Source: Egaibacter danicus
GTDB taxonomy: Bacteria; Pseudomonadota; Gammaproteobacteria; Burkholderiales; Burkholderiaceae_C
Direction: 5' to 3'
Assembly: GCA_016707075.1 (NCBI GenBank)
Contig: JADJII010000014.1
Span: 1 to 64,000, forward strand
DNA length: 64,000 nt
Below, one piece after another: positions 7,924 through 16,500 of this stretch. Under the pieces are notes generated by a model. That model was not told where the DNA came from and made no database searches. It was given only the letters and a program-made list of their open reading frames with translations. The stretch's first letter is position 1. Each line of letters begins with the position of its first letter. Both the position numbers and the translations under genes were made by a program.

Positions 7924-9049
7924 ACTCAACCAGGACCAGGAAATGATTCGCGATGCCGTGCGCGCGTTTGCCCGGGAGGAGTTATGGCCGAATGCCGCCC
8001 GCTGGGACAAGGAGCATCATTTCCCGAAAGAGGCGCACAAGGGGCTGGCGGCTCTGGGCGCTTACGGGATATGTGTGCCCGAGGAATTCGGTGGCGCCAA
8101 TCTGGACTACGTGACACTGGCGTTGGTGCTCGAAGAAATTGCAGCCGGTGACGGTGGTACCAGCACAGCCATCAGCGTGACCAATTGCCCTGTCAACGCG
8201 ATACTCCTGCGCTACGGCAATGCCCAACAGAAGAAGCAATGGCTTGCACCGCTGGCGCAGGGAGAGATGCTCGGCGCGTTTTGCCTGACGGAGCCCCATG
8301 TGGGCTCGGATGCTTCAGCGCTCAAGACCACCGCAGTCAAAGACGGCGACGGGTATGTGATCAACGGCGTCAAGCAGTTCATAACCAGTGGCAAGTATGG
8401 CGATGTCGCTATCGTCATTGCCGTGACCGACAAGGGCGCTGGCAAAAAGGGCATGAGTGCGTTTCTGGTGCCAACGAATGCACCAGGCTATGTGGTGGCC
8501 CGTCTGGAAGACAAGCTGGGCCAGCATTCGAGCGATACTGCGCAAATCAACTTCGACAACTGCCGTATTCCTGGGGAGAACCTGATTGGTGCCGAGGGCG
8601 AAGGCTACAAGATTGCCCTGGGTGGACTGGAGGGCGGGCGCATCGGCATTGCGGCGCAAAGTGTGGGCATGGCGCGCAGTGCATTTGAATGTGCGCTGGA
8701 CTACGCCAAACAGCGTGAGAGTTTTGGTCAGTCCATCTTCAACCACCAGGCAGTCGGGTTCAGGCTGGCTGAATGTGCCACGCAGATTGAAGCCGCCCGC
8801 CAGCTCATCTGGCATGCAGCCACCCTGCGGGATGCTGGCCTGCCCTGTTTGAAGGAAGCGGCGATGGCCAAACTGTTCGCCAGCGAAATGGCCGAGAAAG
8901 TATGCAGCGCAGCCATCCAGACGCTGGGTGGCTATGGCTATGTGAGCGATTTTCCGGTGGAGCGCATCTACCGTGATGTGCGTGTGTGTCAGATTTACGA
9001 AGGCACGAGTGACGTGCAGAAAATCATCATCCAGCGCGCGCTGGCCTGA
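7919..9049 (+). CDS. Acyl-CoA dehydrogenase
   Basis: 376-residue FAD-dependent acyl-CoA dehydrogenase of the short/branched-chain type. The catalytic base is Glu361 in IYEGTSDVQ, the canonical position, which separates it from LiuA. CLTEPHVGSDA and FITSGKYGD are flavin-contact regions. The start is TTG at 7919, giving an N-terminus (ILNQDQEMIRDAV) that lines up with relatives starting MLLTQDQEMIRDAV. A GGAGG box lies about 7 nt upstream, inside the dispersed repeat. Probably co-transcribed with the thiolase 45 bp upstream. The preferred chain is unknown. Confidence 0.88.
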   Translation: MILNQDQEMIRDAVRAFAREELWPNAARWDKEHHFPKEAHKGLAALGAYGICVPEEFGGANLDYVTLALVLEEIAAGDGGTSTAISVTNCPVNAILLRYGNAQQKKQWLAPLAQGEMLGAFCLTEPHVGSDASALKTTAVKDGDGYVINGVKQFITSGKYGDVAIVIAVTDKGAGKKGMSAFLVPTNAPGYVVARLEDKLGQHSSDTAQINFDNCRIPGENLIGAEGEGYKIALGGLEGGRIGIAAQSVGMARSAFECALDYAKQRESFGQSIFNHQAVGFRLAECATQIEAARQLIWHAATLRDAGLPCLKEAAMAKLFASEMAEKVCSAAIQTLGGYGYVSDFPVERIYRDVRVCQIYEGTSDVQKIIIQRALA

Positions 9050-9066
9050 CCAGCTCAGTGCGCTAG

Positions 9067-9318
9067 CGAACGATCTGCGAGTTCTTGCGCGACCTGCGTT
9101 GCAGGGCCTGCAATCAGCAGCGCAATCACCACATCGTCAAATGACGCAGCAAATGCAAACAGGGCACCTGAAGCCATGGCGGGCATGATGCCGGGCAGCG
9201 TGACCCGCATGAATGTCACGCGCAGTGTCGCACCACAAGCTGCGGCCGCCCGGGCCAGATTGAGATTCAGTATTTCCAGCGCCGTGAGCACTGGCACTAC
9301 CACGAAGGGCACGGCAAT
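9067..9318 (-). pseudogene. Remnant of ABC-transporter permease (PotC/YdcV type)
   Basis: The minus strand encodes an internal slice of a binding-protein-dependent permease: VPFVVVPVLTAL, then the EAA-loop-like segment LNLARAAAACGATLRVTFMRVTLPGIMP, then AFAASFDDVVIALLIAGP. This is characteristic of spermidine/putrescine-type permeases. The N-terminal membrane segments are missing and the sequence after AGPATQ leaves the family pattern and stops at about 9055. It abuts the headless SDR remnant to the right. It is not functional. Confidence 0.7.
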
Positions 9319-9744
9319 CTGGATGAATGGCAGTCCATGTACAACACGAACTTCTATGCGCCCCTGGTGTTGACCCGGGGTTTCGCGCAGGAGTTGTCCA
9401 ATGCCAAAGGCGCCGTTGTCAACCTCTGCTCTATTGCAGGTCATCGGGTCCATCCCTTTGCGGGAGCTGCCTACGCAACGTCCAAGGCGGCACTATCGGC
9501 ATTGACCCGGGAAATGGCGGCAGACATGGCTCCTCTGGGTGTTCGCGTCAATGCAGTGTCCCCGGGTGAGATCAAGACGGCGATACTTTCTCCCGGCACC
9601 AGCGCCATCGTGGACAACGATATCCCGATGCGGCGTCTTGGACAGGTGGACGAGGTGGCCGACCTGATCGAGTTTCTTTGCAGCGAAAAGTCTTCCTACA
9701 TTACGGGTGCCGAAATGGCCATTGATGGGGGCCAGAGCGTTTGA
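9319..9744 (+). pseudogene. Remnant of short-chain dehydrogenase (SDR), N-terminal half deleted
   Basis: The C-terminal about 140 residues of a classical SDR oxidoreductase: DEWQSMYNTNFYAP, the catalytic serine region VVNLCSIAG, the catalytic YATSKAAL, and a C-terminus ending ITGAEMAIDGGQS. The N-terminal Rossmann segment with TGxxxGxG is absent, because the homologous sequence begins abruptly at about 9319 where the permease remnant ends. An ATG at 9337 opens a 135-residue frame, but a product without the NAD(P)-binding site should be inactive. Confidence 0.75.
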
Positions 9745-9766
9745 CACGGGAGGTTTCGGCCGGCGA

Positions 9767-12445
9767 TTAGGACGGTGTCTGCAACTCCATCACGATGGAG
9801 CGCGTACCACCGTCTTCTTGTAGTGCGGCATCCTGAAATCCCAACGAGTGGGCGAGCTCCAGCATCCGGTGGTTCTCCCGGAGTACCGTTGCCACGATTC
9901 GCTGGGTGCCTTGGGCGCGCAGGTAGCCGATGAGTTTGTCCATGAGCAACTGGCCCAGCCCTTTCCCTTTGAGTTCCGAGCGAATGATGATGCCGAACTC
10001 GGCATTGATGTTGTCGGGATCCGTCATCGCGCGAACCACGCCCAGAGTCTGGGGCTGGCCATCGGGTCCCGGTGCGATGGCGATGAACGCCATCTCCCGG
10101 GTGTAATCAATCTGGACGAGCCTGGCAAGTTCGCTGTGCTCCATCGTGCGGCGGCTGTAAAACACCCGCATCCGGATGTCTTCGGGGGCCAGGCTGGTGA
10201 GGAACTCCATGTGCATCGCTTCGTCTTCGGGGCGAATGGGTCGTAATACAAGTTTGACACCTTGCCAGTCAACTATTTCTGCCAACTCGGTGGGGTAAGG
10301 CCGGATGGCAAAGTGCGAAGCACCTGCAGGCAAGGCGGAGCTTAAGCGGATGCGCGCGTCCAGCGCAATTGCGCCCTCATGGTTCACCAGCAGGGGGTTG
10401 ATGTCCAGTTCGGCAAGCTCGGGTATATCGGCCAGCATTTGCGATGTTGCCAGCAATACTGAAAGCAGAGCACCTTCGTCCACTGCCGGTGTGTCGCGCC
10501 AGCCTTTCAGTAGCCTGGAGATCCGGGTTCGCGAAATCAGCGCACGCGCCAGCGGCACGCTCAGAGGTGGCAGCGCTACCGCGCGGTCCGCCATCACTTC
10601 GACTGCTGTGCCGCCCTGTCCGAAAAGAATGATGGGACCAAAAATCCGGTCTATGGTGGCGCCCACAATCACTTCCTGCACGTGCTTGCGGCGCACCATG
10701 GCCTGCACGGTGAATCCATCGATGACGGCGTCGGGTCGCAGCATGCCCACGCGCGCCAGCATGATTCGGGCAGCGTCGCGGACTTCATCCGCGCTATCCA
10801 GATTCAGCGCCACGCCGCCTACATCTGATTTGTGCGAGATCTGATCAGAAAGTATCTTGATCACGACCGGGAACCCAATGCGGCTCGCCTCATCTGCCGC
10901 GAGCACTGCGTCTGGCGCCACCTTCCTGGTGGCAACAACAGGCACGTGGTACGCCTCAAGAACTGCTTTGGCCTGTGGCTCTGTCAACATTTCCTGTCCA
11001 CTGGCCAATGCCTCTCGCACAATTGCCGCAGCGGCTGCCTGATCGGGTGCGAGCTGGGCAGCCTGGGCCGGGGGCGCCTCCGTCAGTTCCGCCTGGTTGC
11101 GTTCATAGGACTGCAGCATGGCCAGCGCCTGCACGGCCTCTTCGGGCGTCTCAAAACTGGCAATGCTGGACTGCCTGAAGAGTTCGCGTGCTTCCTGAAC
11201 TGCATGGCCTCCCAGCCAGCAGCTCATGAGCCGCGGTGGTCGTGCGCCTGCCGGACGGGCAACAGGCACCAGTGCACGCGCAATGCTGGGGCTTGGCACG
11301 ATGGCCGTTGGCGCATGAATGAATAGGATGGTGCCGCAAGCCGGGTCGGCAGACAGTATTTCCAGTGCTTGCACGTAGCGCTGTGCCGGTGCGTCACCGA
11401 TGATATCCACCGGGTTGCCATGAGACCAGTTGGGCGGAAGCACATCGTTGAGTTTTTCCATTGTCGAAGGGGAGAGCGTAGCAAGTGGCACGCCTTGCGC
11501 AGCTGCGGCGTCTGCGGCCATCACGCCCGCACCTCCGCCGTTGGTCAGAATGGTCAGCACATCGCTGCCTGCAGCCCGGCAACGGGTCAGTGTCTCCGCT
11601 GCCAGAAACAATTCCTGAAGGGTGTTCACGCGCAGCATTCCGGCACGTGCGATGGCCGCTTCATACACGTCATCAGAACCCGCGAGTGCACCTGTGTGGG
11701 ATGCCGCCGCCTTCTGTCCCTGCGCAGAGCGCCCTGCCTTGATCACGATGACAGGCTTGTTCCTGGCCGCCGCTCGCGCGGCCGACATGAACTTGCGTGG
11801 CGCCTCAACCGATTCGATATAGAGCAGGATGGCACGCGTGTGCACGTCGTTGGCGAGGTAATCCAGCATGTCGCCAAAGTCGACGTCTGCATGTTCACCC
11901 AGTGACACAAAATGCGAAAACCCGATTCGTTGTGCGTCCGCCCAGTCCAGCATGGCTGTGACGAGCGCACCCGATTGCGATACAAAAGCCAGTTCACCCT
12001 TTTGTGCGTTGATATGGGCGAAACTGGCATTCAGGCCAGCGTGTGGTGACAACAGGCCAATACAGTTGGGACCGAGCAACCGAAGCAGCCTCGGACGCGC
12101 GGCATCCAGCATGGCCTGCTTTTGGGTGGCATCCAGCCCTGCTGTCAGGATGATGGCTGCGCGGGTGCCGCGCTCGGCCAGCTCCTGCACCAGACCGGGG
12201 ACGGTAGCAGGCGGCGTACAGATCAAGGCCAGTTCCGGAACTGCTGGCAGATCTGCCACCCTGGCGTAGGCGGGGTGGTCACCAAACGCCCGGTATTTGG
12301 GGTTCACCGGATAGATTTGCCCAGTAAATCCCCCTTGGGTCAGGTTTTGCCAGACGGTGGCGCCGACGCTACCCGGGCGCTGGGAAGCGCCAATGACTGC
12401 GACTGAAGCGGGGTCGAAAAGGGAATCCAGATTGCGTACGCTCAT
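9767..12445 (-). CDS. Acetate-CoA ligase (ADP-forming)-like/GNAT acetyltransferase fusion
   Basis: 892-residue multidomain protein. The order is a CoA-binding Rossmann domain (SVAVIGASQRPGSVG near residue 15), a succinyl-CoA-ligase-like domain with the phosphohistidine-type segment SHTGALAG, an ATP-grasp domain (GFPVVIKILS) and a C-terminal GNAT domain from about residue 730 (EFGIIIRSELKGKGLG is the acetyl-CoA site). This architecture matches Pat-type protein lysine acetyltransferases that acetylate and silence acyl-CoA synthetases. Whether the ligase part is catalytic cannot be judged here. It is transcribed against the surrounding catabolic genes. Confidence 0.87.
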   Translation of the reverse strand: MSVRNLDSLFDPASVAVIGASQRPGSVGATVWQNLTQGGFTGQIYPVNPKYRAFGDHPAYARVADLPAVPELALICTPPATVPGLVQELAERGTRAAIILTAGLDATQKQAMLDAARPRLLRLLGPNCIGLLSPHAGLNASFAHINAQKGELAFVSQSGALVTAMLDWADAQRIGFSHFVSLGEHADVDFGDMLDYLANDVHTRAILLYIESVEAPRKFMSAARAAARNKPVIVIKAGRSAQGQKAAASHTGALAGSDDVYEAAIARAGMLRVNTLQELFLAAETLTRCRAAGSDVLTILTNGGGAGVMAADAAAAQGVPLATLSPSTMEKLNDVLPPNWSHGNPVDIIGDAPAQRYVQALEILSADPACGTILFIHAPTAIVPSPSIARALVPVARPAGARPPRLMSCWLGGHAVQEARELFRQSSIASFETPEEAVQALAMLQSYERNQAELTEAPPAQAAQLAPDQAAAAAIVREALASGQEMLTEPQAKAVLEAYHVPVVATRKVAPDAVLAADEASRIGFPVVIKILSDQISHKSDVGGVALNLDSADEVRDAARIMLARVGMLRPDAVIDGFTVQAMVRRKHVQEVIVGATIDRIFGPIILFGQGGTAVEVMADRAVALPPLSVPLARALISRTRISRLLKGWRDTPAVDEGALLSVLLATSQMLADIPELAELDINPLLVNHEGAIALDARIRLSSALPAGASHFAIRPYPTELAEIVDWQGVKLVLRPIRPEDEAMHMEFLTSLAPEDIRMRVFYSRRTMEHSELARLVQIDYTREMAFIAIAPGPDGQPQTLGVVRAMTDPDNINAEFGIIIRSELKGKGLGQLLMDKLIGYLRAQGTQRIVATVLRENHRMLELAHSLGFQDAALQEDGGTRSIVMELQTPS

Positions 12446-12579
12446 GGTTTTGTCGATTCCTTGTGAATGCTGCTAGCTTACGGCGTATTCGTGACAGTGT
12501 GGTTGCCAGCAATTGAGGCGCTGGTGGTCTTGCTGCGGCTCGATAATCTGGTTTCGTTTTTCAAAAACAGGAGTACTCA

Positions 12580-12996
12580 ATGCCCATAACCAAAGGATCA
12601 CGACAGCTCGTCGAAGAGGCCAGTGCCCAGATCACGACCTACACCGTCGAACAGGTGCGTGCCCGTATGGGTCAAGCCAATCTGCAGCTGGTGGATATTC
12701 GCGATGTGCGCGAGCTGGAGCGCGAAGGGACTGTTCCCGGCGCTTTTCACGCACCGCGAGGCATGCTGGAGTTCTGGGTTGACCCGGCGTCACCTTATTT
12801 CAAGCCGATTTTTGGCGATGAGGGCAAGGAGTTTGTGCTGTTCTGTGGCGCTGGCTGGCGCAGCGCGTTGACGGCCAAGTCCTTGCAGGATATGGGCATG
12901 ACCAATGTTGCCCATATTGAAGGAGGATTTGCCGACTGGGTCAAGCAGGCGGCGCCCACTGAGACTCTGGAGGAGCGAAAGGCCAGAAAGGCGTGA
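12580..12996 (+). CDS. Rhodanese-like sulfurtransferase
   Basis: 138-residue single rhodanese domain. The active-site loop FCGAGWRSA carries the candidate catalytic cysteine, and LVDIRDVRELEREG is the typical N-terminal motif. A persulfide carrier or sulfurtransferase role is likely; the acceptor is unknown. ATG at 12580 follows CAGGAGTACTCA, a good ribosome site. The last codons overlap the start of the YchJ-like gene by four bases (GTGA), indicating translational coupling in a three-gene operon with the HAD hydrolase. Confidence 0.88.
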   Translation: MPITKGSRQLVEEASAQITTYTVEQVRARMGQANLQLVDIRDVRELEREGTVPGAFHAPRGMLEFWVDPASPYFKPIFGDEGKEFVLFCGAGWRSALTAKSLQDMGMTNVAHIEGGFADWVKQAAPTETLEERKARKA

Positions 12997-13397
12997 AATA
13001 TCTGCAGGGAGAACAGCCTTGTCCTTGCGGACGACTCGACGCAACAGGAAAGGCGCTTGCCTATGCGCAGTGTTGCAGCCGCTGCCTGGAATCGTGCCTG
13101 AGTGCGGCGGATGCTGAGACATTGATGCGCTCGCGCTACACCGCATTTGTTCTGGAACGTGAGCCTTATCTGCTGTCCACCTGGCATGCATCCCGTCGAC
13201 CGGATGGAATTGATTTTGATCCGGATGCAAAATGGTTGGGACTTGAGGTTCGTGCGAGTAGCGAACAAGATGCCGAGCATGCCGAAGTGGAGTTTGTCGC
13301 GCGGCACAGAGTCGCCGGGCGTGCCGTGCGGTTGCATGAGCGGAGTCGCTTCATCAAGGAAGCGGGACATTGGTACTACTTGGACGGAATGACATGA
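12993..13397 (+). CDS. YchJ-family SEC-C motif protein
   Basis: 134-residue YchJ-like protein. The N-terminal zinc-binding cysteines are in CPCGR and QCCSRC, followed by the conserved LMRSRYTAF and a C-terminal NTF2-like region ending in HWYYLDG. Function unknown in the family. GTG start at 12993 overlaps the rhodanese stop by four bases, and its own stop overlaps the ATG of the HAD gene by four bases (ATGA). Confidence 0.85.
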   Translation: MKYLQGEQPCPCGRLDATGKALAYAQCCSRCLESCLSAADAETLMRSRYTAFVLEREPYLLSTWHASRRPDGIDFDPDAKWLGLEVRASSEQDAEHAEVEFVARHRVAGRAVRLHERSRFIKEAGHWYYLDGMT

Positions 13398-14086
13398 AAT
13401 TTGAAGCGGTGCTATTTGACTGTGATGGCGTTCTGGTGGACAGTGAGCACATCACCAACGGGGTATTGCGCGACATGCTCCAGGAGCGGGGCTGGAACCT
13501 GACCGTGGCTGAGTGCATGAGCCTGTTTGTGGGCAAGACGGTGAGGGACGAGGCGGAGCTCATTGAGCAGCGCACCGGGTCCGAGGTGACCGAGGACTGG
13601 CTGACATCCTTTCGTGACCGGCGCAATGAAGCCTTGTCGCTGTACCTCACGGCCATCCCCGACATCCACGACGCGGTGCATCGAGTGCATGCGCATCACG
13701 GCGGACGCATCGCCTGCGCATCGGGTGCTGACCGATTCAAAGTCGAGCTGATGCTACGCAAACTTGAGTTGATCAGTTATTTTGACGGGCGTATCTTCAG
13801 TGGATATGAGACTCCGCGCTCCAAACCGTTTCCGGATGTCTACCTGGCCGCCGCGGCTGCGCTGGGTGTTGATCCACGGCGCTGCGCGGTGGTGGAAGAC
13901 ACCGTCGTTGGCGTAACAGCTGGCGTGGCCGCGGGATCGACCGTGTTTGCCTACTCGCCAGCGACATCGACTCATGTTGATGCGCAAGATCTGCTTCAAG
14001 CCGGCGCGCACCACATTTTTACCCGGATGACTGCCTTGCCGGATTTGCTGGCGCAGCAAAACATGACACAATTGACGTTTACGTAA
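13394..14086 (+). CDS. HAD-superfamily hydrolase (phosphoglucomutase/phosphatase-like)
   Basis: 230-residue HAD hydrolase of the beta-phosphoglucomutase/Gph-like subfamily. Motif I is FDCDGVLVDSE with the nucleophilic Asp, motif II is ACASG, and SKPFPDVYLAAA with VVEDTVVGV are motifs III/IV. It probably acts on a small phosphate ester. The frame can be extended upstream to TTG 13370, but ATG 13394, overlapping the previous stop, is the sensible start. The last residues (QLTFT) and the TAA stop are encoded inside the LiuR operator at 14071-14094. Confidence 0.87.
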   Translation: MKFEAVLFDCDGVLVDSEHITNGVLRDMLQERGWNLTVAECMSLFVGKTVRDEAELIEQRTGSEVTEDWLTSFRDRRNEALSLYLTAIPDIHDAVHRVHAHHGGRIACASGADRFKVELMLRKLELISYFDGRIFSGYETPRSKPFPDVYLAAAAALGVDPRRCAVVEDTVVGVTAGVAAGSTVFAYSPATSTHVDAQDLLQAGAHHIFTRMTALPDLLAQQNMTQLTFT

Positions 14087-14094
14087 ACGTCAAT
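14071..14094. promoter_or_regulatory. LiuR operator upstream of liuB
   Basis: Perfect 24-bp palindrome with the same 20-bp core as the two other sites, 38 bp upstream of the liuB start. It overlaps the 3' end of the HAD gene, whose TAA stop (14084-14086) is inside it. A TTGACG at 14072 could be the -35 box with only a weak -10 (CAAACT) 17 bp away. It probably drives liuB and the downstream liuD and liuE genes. Confidence 0.8.
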
Positions 14095-14132
14095 CAAACT
14101 GGCCGCGAGCCACCCTTCCTGAAAGCATCAAA

Positions 14133-15755
14133 ATGCCCGTTCTGGAGACCCAACTCAACGCCCGCTCAGCGGATTTTCAGGCCAATGCCATGGCCATGCG
14201 CACTCTGGTGGCTGATCTGAATGCCGAAGTAGCCAAGGCTCAGGATGGTGGCGGTGAGGTGGCGCGGGCCCGCCATACGGCGCGGGGAAAACTGCTTCCG
14301 CGTGACCGGGTGCAAATGTTGCTGGACCCCGGCACGCCGTTTCTGGAGTTGAGTCCGCTGGCGGCTTTAGGCATGTACCCTGACAGGGATGGCAGCGACA
14401 GCGCACCGTGCGCGGGGGTCATCGTGGGTATTGGCCGCGTGAGTGGTGTGGATTGCATGATTGTCTGCAACGATGCGACCGTCAAAGGCGGCACCTATTA
14501 CCCCATGACGGTCAAAAAACACCTGCGAGCGCAGGAGGTGGCACAACAGAATCGGCTACCGTGTATCTATCTGGTGGATTCAGGCGGGGCCAATCTGCCC
14601 AACCAGGATGAGGTTTTCCCTGATCGGGACCATTTTGGCCGCATCTTTTTCAATCAGGCCAACATGAGCGCCCAAGGCATCGCACAGATAGCAGTGGTCA
14701 TGGGTAGCTGCACCGCCGGCGGCGCCTATGTGCCAGCCATGAGTGATGAAAGCATCATTGTCAAAAATCAGGGAACGATTTTTCTGGGTGGCCCCCCGCT
14801 GGTGAAAGCGGCCACGGGCGAGGTTGTCACAGCCGAGGACCTGGGTGGTGGCGATGTGCACACACGCCTGTCCGGTGTGGCGGATCATCTGGCGCAGAGC
14901 GACTTGCACGCGTTGGCTCTGGCGCGTGCATCGGTCAAAAATTTGAACATAATTAAGCCTAAAACCCTTGTCCACAGTGCGCCAAAAGCTCCTAAATTTG
15001 TAGCAGAAGAGCTGTATGGCGTGATCCCGATGGATACTCGCAAGCCCTTCGATGTGAGGGAAATCATCGCCCGTATCGTTGACGCATCGGAGTTTGACGA
15101 ATTCAAGGCGCGTTACGGCGCCACACTCATCTGTGGATTTGCTCATATTGAGGGCATGCCAGTGGGCATCATCGCCAACAACGGCATTCTGTTCAGCGAG
15201 TCGGCGTTGAAAGGTGCGCATTTCATCGAACTGTGCTGCCAGCGCAAGATACCGCTGGTTTTTCTGCAGAACATCACAGGCTTCATGGTGGGGCGCAAAT
15301 ACGAGAACGAGGGCATCGCCCGCAATGGCGCCAAGATGGTCACGGCGGTGGCTACTGCAGCGGTGCCCAAATTCACCATCATCATTGGTGGCAGCTTCGG
15401 CGCCGGCAACTATGGCATGTGCGGCAGGGCTTACTCGCCCCGATTCCTGTGGATGTGGCCGAACGCGCGCATTTCCGTCATGGGCGGTGACCAGGCCGCC
15501 GCTGTGCTGGCCACGGTCAAGCGCGACGGCATTGAAGGCCGCGGCGGCAACTGGAGCATGGAAGAGGAAGAGGCCTTCAAGGCACCCATTCGTCGCCAGT
15601 ATGAAGAGCAGGGGCATCCCTATTTTGCTACAGCAAGGCTTTGGGACGACGGTGTAATTGATCCCGCTGACACGCGACGCGTGCTGGCTTTGGGCTTGAG
15701 TGCTTCGCTCAATGCACCAATCCCTGATACGCAGTTCGGCATTTTCCGGATGTGA
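14133..15755 (+). CDS. liuB: Methylcrotonyl-CoA carboxylase carboxyltransferase (beta) subunit
   Basis: 540-residue carboxyltransferase subunit that moves CO2 from carboxybiotin to 3-methylcrotonyl-CoA, forming 3-methylglutaconyl-CoA. Both crotonase-like halves are present: ARGKLLPRDRVQ, GGGDVHTRLSGVADH and GGSFGAGNYGMCGRAYSPRF are typical of MccB. It works with LiuD. A reverse copy of the dispersed repeat (14948-15004) is read through in frame and adds an unusual linker (NIIKPKTLVHSAPKAPK) before the second half at ELYGVIP. It is preceded by a LiuR operator. Confidence 0.93.
   Translation: MPVLETQLNARSADFQANAMAMRTLVADLNAEVAKAQDGGGEVARARHTARGKLLPRDRVQMLLDPGTPFLELSPLAALGMYPDRDGSDSAPCAGVIVGIGRVSGVDCMIVCNDATVKGGTYYPMTVKKHLRAQEVAQQNRLPCIYLVDSGGANLPNQDEVFPDRDHFGRIFFNQANMSAQGIAQIAVVMGSCTAGGAYVPAMSDESIIVKNQGTIFLGGPPLVKAATGEVVTAEDLGGGDVHTRLSGVADHLAQSDLHALALARASVKNLNIIKPKTLVHSAPKAPKFVAEELYGVIPMDTRKPFDVREIIARIVDASEFDEFKARYGATLICGFAHIEGMPVGIIANNGILFSESALKGAHFIELCCQRKIPLVFLQNITGFMVGRKYENEGIARNGAKMVTAVATAAVPKFTIIIGGSFGAGNYGMCGRAYSPRFLWMWPNARISVMGGDQAAAVLATVKRDGIEGRGGNWSMEEEEAFKAPIRRQYEEQGHPYFATARLWDDGVIDPADTRRVLALGLSASLNAPIPDTQFGIFRM
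14948..15004 (-). repeat. Dispersed ~57-bp repeat, copy E (reverse) inside liuB
   Basis: The reverse complement (GCTACAAATTTAGGAGC...GCGCA...GACAAGGG...AGGC) follows the pattern of the other copies. It lies in the linker between the two crotonase-like halves of LiuB and is translated in frame. Confidence 0.55.
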
Positions 15756-15810
15756 TGGTTCTTTTCCCGCACGAGTAGACCACTCTCCCCCGACATCTCA
15801 CACGTCGATC

Positions 15811-16491
15811 ATGGAAACCCTGATTCATATCTGGCAAACCCTTGTGGGGAGTGCGTCCACCGCCGTGGAGCAGGGTGCCCAGTCTATGGACATGCCGGCT
15901 TTGATGGCTCTGGCCGCTGTACTCGGGTGGGCCAGTGGCATGCGGCTTTACGCGGTGGTTTTCATCACGGGTCTGGCCGGTGTGATGGGATGGATACCGC
16001 TACCTAAAGGTTTGCTCCTGCTGCAACATCCGGCGATGCTGGCAGGCAGCGGTTTCATGTTGTTTGTAGAGTTTTTCGCGGACAAGATACCTGGTGTGGA
16101 CTCGCTGTGGGATGTTGTGCATTCAGTTATACGGGTTCCTGCGGGGGCTGCTTTGGCGGCCGGAGTATTTGGCGCGGACAGTGCCACGATGGGTGTAGTC
16201 GCCGCCTTGTTGGGTGGATCACTGGCCGCTACGTCGTTTGCCACGAAGGCAACCACACGCGTGGCCGTGAACAGTTCACCCGAACCTTTTTCGAACATCG
16301 CCGTGAGCCTGCTTGAGGATGGTCTGGTCGTGGGTGCCCTGTGGCTGGCCACGAACTATCCGGTGGCTTTTGGCATTGCACTGGTCATCACGCTGGTGCT
16401 GATGATCATTCTGTTGATAACGCTGTTCAAGTTCCTGAAGGCGCTCGCCCGCCGTATTGGTGGTTGGCACAGTCCAGCCCCCGCTCCTTGA
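15811..16491 (+). CDS. DUF4126 membrane protein
   Basis: 226-residue integral membrane protein of the DUF4126 family. Several hydrophobic helices are visible (for example ALMALAAVLGWASGMR, PAMLAGSGFMLFVEFFADK, IALVITLVLMIILLITLF), as is the conserved FFADKIPGVDSLWD. Function unknown. The frame opens earlier (15700), but ATG 15811 lies after the liuB stop and fits relatives. It sits between liuB and liuD in the same direction, 10 bp before liuD, so it is probably co-transcribed with the carboxylase genes. Confidence 0.8.
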   Translation: METLIHIWQTLVGSASTAVEQGAQSMDMPALMALAAVLGWASGMRLYAVVFITGLAGVMGWIPLPKGLLLLQHPAMLAGSGFMLFVEFFADKIPGVDSLWDVVHSVIRVPAGAALAAGVFGADSATMGVVAALLGGSLAATSFATKATTRVAVNSSPEPFSNIAVSLLEDGLVVGALWLATNYPVAFGIALVITLVLMIILLITLFKFLKALARRIGGWHSPAPAP

Positions 16492-16500
16492 GAAAACATC

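Noticed and set aside
14943..15004. Frameshift or domain break in the middle of LiuB
   Set aside because: The frame is continuous; the unusual linker is explained by the in-frame reverse repeat copy.
14580..15617. 345-residue minus-strand open frame opposite liuB
   Set aside because: Composition and position show a shadow of liuB; no family features.
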